From Nitrospira lenta (GTDB taxonomy: Bacteria > Nitrospirota > Nitrospiria > Nitrospirales > Nitrospiraceae), in contig CAMDRK010000080.1 in NCBI GenBank assembly GCA_945906715.1, positions 1-9,689 on the forward strand: 9,689 nucleotides of DNA, read 5' to 3'. Under the pieces are notes generated by a model. It was not told where the DNA came from, made no database searches, and saw only the letters and a program-made list of their open reading frames with translations. Each line of letters begins with the position of its first letter. The first letter of the stretch is position 1. The position numbers were made by a program, and so were the translations under genes. Positions 6,141 to 9,689 of this stretch are shown here, one piece after another.

Positions 6141-7462
6141 TCACGCTCATCGGCCAGATTTTTGGTTGTCTTCTCATTGCTGGGGGCATCGGCATCGTGG
6201 TTGGATGGCTGCTGCGAAATCTGTCCGCCAGCCTACTTACACAACAGTTCACGGAAATGACTGCCACCCTACGCGTCAAAGAGCAGATGCTGGAAAAGAC
6301 GCGATATGAGCTGAACGTTCAAACCGCTGCGATGCAGCTGCTCGAAAGCAAGATGATCGAATCGGAAGAGCTCAGCCAATCCACCCAGCAGGAATTTACA
6401 GGACGAAACGACCGCCTTCTGGCGCTTCAAGAAGAGCTGTCCCTTCGCTCACAGAAGCTGACGGTCCTGGAATCGGAAGATACCTCTGCTCGCCGCCGCG
6501 CGAGCGAGTCTGACGCGCTTGCCTCGGCTGCACAGGCGGAAGAGGTTCAGCAGTTGCATCTCAGCAGCCAAGCTGCCCAGCAGACACTCGCCACGAACGA
6601 GCACGAACGACAGAATCTTCAACGTCGCATCCTCGAGCTGGAAGCCGGCGTTACAGAAGCCGATCTGCTGCGCGCGCGTCTGAAGGAACTCGAACCGGCC
6701 CAAGGGCGGGTCCATTGGCTGGAAGTGCAACTCTCCGATCGAGAGGCCGAGCATCGAGCTGCATTGCACCGACTCGACAGCCAACTGGCCGAACGAGACC
6801 GGCGCATCGATACATTCGAACATTTCCAGGAGCAGTTGAAGGAGCAGCAGGCATCACCGACTGAGTGGGAGACGAAATATGCCCGTGCCCTCACGCAACA
6901 CGAAGCACAGATTCTCACGTTACAAAACCACCTCGCCACACAAGACACACGCCAAGCCCGGCTCCAGCTCGATGAACAACTCCTGCATGAGCGAGACGCA
7001 CAGATCCATGCCTTGCAGCGCCATGTTCAAGAACTCGAAAAGCAACAACAACTGACCGGTCAAGTGAAACTGGCTGAAGAAAAGCAAGAGGAGCAAACCC
7101 GTCTTCGAAAACGCCCAGCCAAAGTCCAATCCCCAGCCCAGACCAAAGCCGATAAGGACGCCGTGGCCCCTCGCCAGACCAGTCAGAATGGGAGTCAGCT
7201 GAGCCTAGAGATCGACCAGATGAAAGCGGCAAAGAAAGCACAGAAAGACGACCTGAGTAAGATTCATGGCATCGGCCCCGCCTTTGCGCGAAGCCTGAAT
7301 AAGATGGGGTTGTATACCTTCGTTCAAATCGCACGTTGGAAGCCGGAGGATATCGACCAGATTGCAAAGAAGCTCTACACCGCCCCAGACCGGATCAAGC
7401 GTGGCAAATGGATCGATGAAGCCAAAAAAGAGCATTATCGCAAATACGGCGAACAACTCTGA
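6137..7462 (+). CDS. membrane-anchored long coiled-coil protein with C-terminal HhH domain
   Basis: The 441-residue protein has one N-terminal membrane segment (residues about 5-26, GCLLIAGGIGIVVGWLLRN), then a long charged coiled coil from about 40 to 330 rich in Glu, Gln, Leu and Arg, a Lys/Gln/Pro-rich linker to about 365, and a globular end. That end (residues 374-441) carries IHGIGPAFARSL, a helix-hairpin-helix, followed by GLYTFVQIARWKPEDIDQIA and a basic tail. This resembles the C-terminal module of proteins annotated as flap-endonuclease-like 5' nuclease or HhH proteins; no catalytic nuclease domain is present here. The body probably faces the cytoplasm, given the positively charged residues after the membrane segment. 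The ATG overlaps the preceding stop; AAGGA at 6121-6125 lies 11 nt upstream. The function is not known; binding of DNA or a partner protein through the HhH is inference. Confidence 0.88.
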   Translation: MITLIGQIFGCLLIAGGIGIVVGWLLRNLSASLLTQQFTEMTATLRVKEQMLEKTRYELNVQTAAMQLLESKMIESEELSQSTQQEFTGRNDRLLALQEELSLRSQKLTVLESEDTSARRRASESDALASAAQAEEVQQLHLSSQAAQQTLATNEHERQNLQRRILELEAGVTEADLLRARLKELEPAQGRVHWLEVQLSDREAEHRAALHRLDSQLAERDRRIDTFEHFQEQLKEQQASPTEWETKYARALTQHEAQILTLQNHLATQDTRQARLQLDEQLLHERDAQIHALQRHVQELEKQQQLTGQVKLAEEKQEEQTRLRKRPAKVQSPAQTKADKDAVAPRQTSQNGSQLSLEIDQMKAAKKAQKDDLSKIHGIGPAFARSLNKMGLYTFVQIARWKPEDIDQIAKKLYTAPDRIKRGKWIDEAKKEHYRKYGEQL

Positions 7463-7655
7463 TTCAGAGTGTAACCAGAGATTCCATTCCCGCAACCATT
7501 TGGAACTATAGACAATACACCCTTCTTTCGACGCGAAGTCTCCCCCGTGCAACTGCTGTCAAAAACCCAGCTGGAGCTTCTCCCACTTCCCTAGAAACCA
7601 GTCATTCCTCACTCCCTGGCCGGCAAGATTCAGATTGAGGAAAATGTATTTCCCT

Positions 7656-7680
7656 AAAAGTGGCTCCTGCCACCATTTTT
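7656..7680 (+). terminator. terminator-like hairpin after cassette copy 1
   Basis: GTGGC (7660-7664) and GCCAC (7669-7673) form a 5-bp stem with loop TCCT, flanked by AAAA before and CATTTTT after, so it could work in either direction. The stem is short, and a second small hairpin follows directly (CCAC 7681-7684 with GTGG 7689-7692). The remainder of the 278-nt gap (7463-7740) shows no gene. A TTGAGG at 7635-7640 with TAAAAG at only 14 nt is not a convincing promoter. Confidence 0.5.
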
Positions 7681-7728
7681 CCACTTATGTGGTAGGTTTT
7701 ACTGATGCTTGCAGGCGCCTATCCGTCC

Positions 7729-7734
7729 AAGGAG
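7729..7734 (+). promoter_or_regulatory. strong ribosome binding site of cassette copy 2
   Basis: AAGGAG lies 6 nt before the ATG at 7741. This is clearly stronger than the site in front of the copy 1 gene at 5280, so the two paralogues are probably translated at different rates. Confidence 0.75.
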
Positions 7735-7740
7735 TGAACC

Positions 7741-8826
7741 ATGAAGAGTGCAGCGATTTTATCAGCTGGAATTGTTGCATTTGCCCTTTTTGCCTTTCTC
7801 TGCCTTCCTCGGCATGCTCCTCAAGGAATCGCATCAGCCGTTCCCATCCCTGCGAACTTTCATGCGCGTGTTGAGTATGGAATGCTGATCCTGCGTGGCT
7901 CGCTCCCCAATGAGACCAGCAAGGCTGCAATCCTTCAGCAGGCCCAAGCGCTCTATGGAACTACACCAGGGAATATTGTCGATGAGTTAGCGGTAGATCC
8001 GAGAGTGGGAACTGTCGCCTGGGCCAACAACGTCGCTCAAATCCTCCCTGTCTTAGGGCAAATGAAAGAACGCGGCTCCATCATCATCGACGGCCGCACG
8101 ATCGTCGTCAGCGGCCAGGTCGGCAGCGCCCGTGACAAGGCCACCGTACTACAAACTATTGCTCCTCTGACGCAGGCAGGGCTGGAATTGGAAGATCGTA
8201 TTCTGGCTGGTCCAATCATGGCAGGCCGGTCGACGAAGGCTCCCTCTCCCACAGCCCCATCCCCGAAAACCCCAGCAACAAAGGCTCCAGTGCTGGTGGC
8301 TGCCCCATCCCCGAAGGCTCCAGCCCCCGCTGTTCTATCCCAGAAAGTTTCCGTCACGAGACCCCCCTCTCTGGTGCTGGCCCAGATCCCAAAGGCTCCA
8401 TCTCTACCGGTAACCCCATCACCGGCCGTTCCATCGCTGACTGTCGCCTCACCCGCCTCGCTCCAGAAGAAATTGAATGAGATCCTCACTCGTTCGTCCA
8501 TTGAGTTTGAATCGAAGAGCTCAACGATGACTCCTGCCAGTCTGGCCACGTTGGACCAACTGACTGCTGAATTACGACAATCCCCTTACACCGGCATTGA
8601 GATCGGTGGCCATACCGACAAGTATGGTGAGCCGGAATATAACCTTCAACTTAGCCAACGCCGCGCTGATGCCGTGCGGCGCTACTTCAGCAAACACGGC
8701 TTGAGCAATCAGCTCACGGCCGTCGGCTATGGCGACTCACGACCGCTGACGGTGAGAGGGAATCGGGCCGCCCTCCAACGCAACCGGCGAATCGAGATAC
8801 TATTGAAAGGACAGCCCCAGTTATGA
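7741..8826 (+). CDS. BON-like / OmpA C-terminal domain envelope protein with Pro/Ala linker (copy 2)
   Basis: This 361-residue protein is a clear paralogue of the one at 5280-6140, with similarity along both ends. Residues 5-22 are the hydrophobic anchor, ending in CLPRH (CIPRH in copy 1). The BON-like parts are around 43-90 (LILRGSLPNE) and 112-155 (IVVSGQVGSA). The OmpA-type domain is 240-361 with IGGHTDKYG (Asp293), LSQRRADAV (Arg308), GYGDSRPL and NRRIEI. The difference of 75 residues is almost entirely a linker at about 160-239 made of Ala, Pro, Ser, Thr and Lys with repeated KAP and PSP motifs; it should be extended and would let the wall-binding domain reach further from the membrane. 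The stop overlaps the next start by ATGA, as in copy 1. Confidence 0.9.
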   Translation: MKSAAILSAGIVAFALFAFLCLPRHAPQGIASAVPIPANFHARVEYGMLILRGSLPNETSKAAILQQAQALYGTTPGNIVDELAVDPRVGTVAWANNVAQILPVLGQMKERGSIIIDGRTIVVSGQVGSARDKATVLQTIAPLTQAGLELEDRILAGPIMAGRSTKAPSPTAPSPKTPATKAPVLVAAPSPKAPAPAVLSQKVSVTRPPSLVLAQIPKAPSLPVTPSPAVPSLTVASPASLQKKLNEILTRSSIEFESKSSTMTPASLATLDQLTAELRQSPYTGIEIGGHTDKYGEPEYNLQLSQRRADAVRRYFSKHGLSNQLTAVGYGDSRPLTVRGNRAALQRNRRIEILLKGQPQL

Positions 8827-9167
8827 GCATGTTCATCAACCAAATGCTGGGATGCCTTCTCATTGCCGCAGGAATCGGCGGAGCAGTCGGATGGCTACTG
8901 AGGCACGTGTCCGCCGGCAAGGACGCACAGCTGCTCACCGACGTCACCGCCATGATGCACATCAAAGAACAGATGCTGGAGAAGGCCCGGCATGAGCTGA
9001 GAGAGGCCACCTCGAAATTACAGGCGATTGAAAGCCCCGAGTCCACACCCCAAGGGGTCGAGCTGCAGCTAGCCGAGCGAGGTCGGCGGATCCTCGAACT
9101 CGAGCAGCATCTTCTGCAGATGAAATTGCAAGCGGAGGGCAACGAGTCTCTCAAAAAAGCAGCCTGA
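8823..9167 (+). CDS. short membrane-anchored coiled-coil protein (copy 2, no HhH)
   Basis: The 114-residue product is a paralogue of the N-terminus of the protein at 6137-7462. The membrane segment GCLLIAAGIGGAVGWLLRH matches GCLLIAGGIGIVVGWLLRN, and the following KEQMLEKARHELREAT matches KEQMLEKTRYELNVQT. A short coil (QLAERGRRILELEQHL) resembles internal parts of the long copy (QLAERDRRI, RRILELEAG), after which the protein stops. The long coil, linker and HhH domain are absent, and I see no remnant of them in 9168-9283. AAAGGA at 8806-8811 lies 11 nt before the ATG, the same spacing as in copy 1, and the 4-nt overlap with the upstream gene is retained. The reading frame is intact, so it looks like a maintained short form rather than an obvious pseudogene. 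Confidence 0.85.
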   Translation: MSMFINQMLGCLLIAAGIGGAVGWLLRHVSAGKDAQLLTDVTAMMHIKEQMLEKARHELREATSKLQAIESPESTPQGVELQLAERGRRILELEQHLLQMKLQAEGNESLKKAA

Positions 9168-9246
9168 TCGTAACCCGCACAGACATCGGCACTCTCCCGC
9201 TCCTCTCAACAAGCAATAATTTTTGTCGTGCTGACGGAAATTCTCG

Positions 9247-9275
9247 TTGCATTTTTAAATAAATCCATCTATACA
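9247..9275 (+). promoter_or_regulatory. candidate promoter placed for a leaderless mRNA
   Basis: TTGCAT (9247-9252) and TATACA (9270-9275) are 17 nt apart, with an AT-rich spacer that contrasts with the surrounding GC content. The expected start of transcription, 6-8 nt after the -10, falls at about 9282-9284, at the ATG itself. No Shine-Dalgarno sequence lies between the -10 and the ATG. Confidence 0.45.
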
Positions 9276-9283
9276 AACGACCC

Positions 9284-9553
9284 ATGAACTCCGAGCAGCT
9301 GGAAGAGATCAACCGTCATTTTAGCGTCGTATCCGAAGCGCTCAGAAGCGACATCCGCCGGATTGCGGAAGGTCATGCCACTCTTTGTCATGATTTACGG
9401 GAATCGTGTGGAGAAAATCAGAACGAGCTCAAAGAAATGCAAGCCCTCCTTCAGCTTTCGTTTCCCCATCTCGACCAGCACATCCATACTCTCGAAACAG
9501 ACATCTCCGCCCTGAAAAATCATATAGACCACCTCGAAACCAGCCATAGCTAA
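9284..9553 (+). CDS. small coiled-coil protein, function unknown
   Basis: The 89-residue product has no signal peptide or membrane segment and is helical and hydrophilic throughout. It has heptad-like runs (EQLEEINRHFSVVSEAL, then THTLETDISALKNHI-type sequence near 69-84, ending HLETSHS) and is rich in Glu, His and Leu. Two cysteines (35 and 42) are too far apart and isolated to suggest a metal site. I do not recognise a family. It lies 116 nt downstream of cassette copy 2 with its own candidate promoter, so it may be independently expressed. Codon choice and length of the open frame support a real gene. Confidence 0.65.
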   Translation: MNSEQLEEINRHFSVVSEALRSDIRRIAEGHATLCHDLRESCGENQNELKEMQALLQLSFPHLDQHIHTLETDISALKNHIDHLETSHS

Positions 9554-9639
9554 TTCCGTCGATTCCATTCAAGCAAACTGCAGCCGAGATTGATCTGAAA
9601 AGTAGAATGTCCCTGTTTCTCCTCTCCTCGACCTTCGGC

Positions 9640-9662
9640 CTTCAGCCTGAACCCCTGAGTGG
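9640..9662. repeat. dispersed 23-nt repeat, copy B
   Basis: This is the inverted counterpart of 1062-1084 (21 of 23 positions). It reads CTTCAGCCTGAA then CCCCTGAGTGG, preceded by 7-nt units (CTTCGGC, CTTCAGC) and followed by TTACGTTC, matching the GAACG flank of copy A. It lies about 90 nt after the last gene. The rest of 9554-9689 shows nothing else I can name. Confidence 0.7.
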
Positions 9663-9689
9663 TTACGTTCCCTTTATCAGCGCAATCAC

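Noticed and set aside
6915..7367. Long minus-strand open frame opposite the coiled-coil gene
   Set aside because: The plus strand has a coherent coiled coil and HhH domain in one uninterrupted frame; the antisense frame lacks any recognisable domain.

Overview
The window reads as chromosomal DNA of a Gram-negative bacterium of moderate-to-high GC. The combination of purH-purD, a Sua5/YrdC-type gene, an FmdB-type zinc ribbon with an Ala/Pro/Thr tail, OmpA-family envelope genes and gaps filled with degenerate inverted short repeats is what I would expect from Nitrospira (phylum Nitrospirota). This assignment is inference from memory of such genomes, not from a search. No phage, transposase, CRISPR, rRNA or tRNA is visible.

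Layout. Positions 1-43 may hold the tail of an upstream gene. A large inverted repeat built from degenerate 9-nt units (61-176) precedes an FmdB-family zinc-ribbon gene (200-580, +). On the minus strand, converging on it, is a small lipoprotein with a coiled coil and a Lys/Ala tail (600-1031). A repeat-rich gap (1038-1245) follows. Then comes a minus-strand housekeeping cluster, transcribed purH (3446-4999), purD (2022-3296), then a Sua5/YrdC-type threonylcarbamoyl-AMP synthase (1246-1941). PurH catalyses the last two steps of IMP synthesis and PurD the second step (GAR synthetase). The third gene starts the t6A tRNA modification. Between purH and purD lies a roughly 127-nt inverted repeat whose outer edge overlaps the purH stop codon. 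It would fold in the shared mRNA.

The right half is a plus-strand envelope region with a tandemly duplicated two-gene cassette. Copy 1 is a BON-like/OmpA-like peptidoglycan-binding protein (5280-6140), overlapping by 4 nt a membrane-anchored coiled-coil protein ending in a helix-hairpin-helix domain (6137-7462). Copy 2 is a paralogue of the first gene with an inserted Pro/Ala-rich linker (7741-8826), with the same 4-nt overlap to a short paralogue of the second gene that has lost the HhH domain and most of the coil (8823-9167). A small unrecognised coiled-coil protein follows (9284-9553) behind a promoter placed so close to the ATG that its mRNA may be leaderless. The window ends in a copy of a short dispersed repeat also present, inverted, at 1062-1084.

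The cassette 5280-9167 is the most likely undescribed system. One partner would bind the cell wall from an N-terminal membrane anchor. The other would be an inner-membrane anchored coiled coil, in copy 1 carrying a putative nucleic-acid or protein-binding HhH domain. This suggests a wall-membrane scaffold, possibly reaching the nucleoid, but the function is not established by the sequence.
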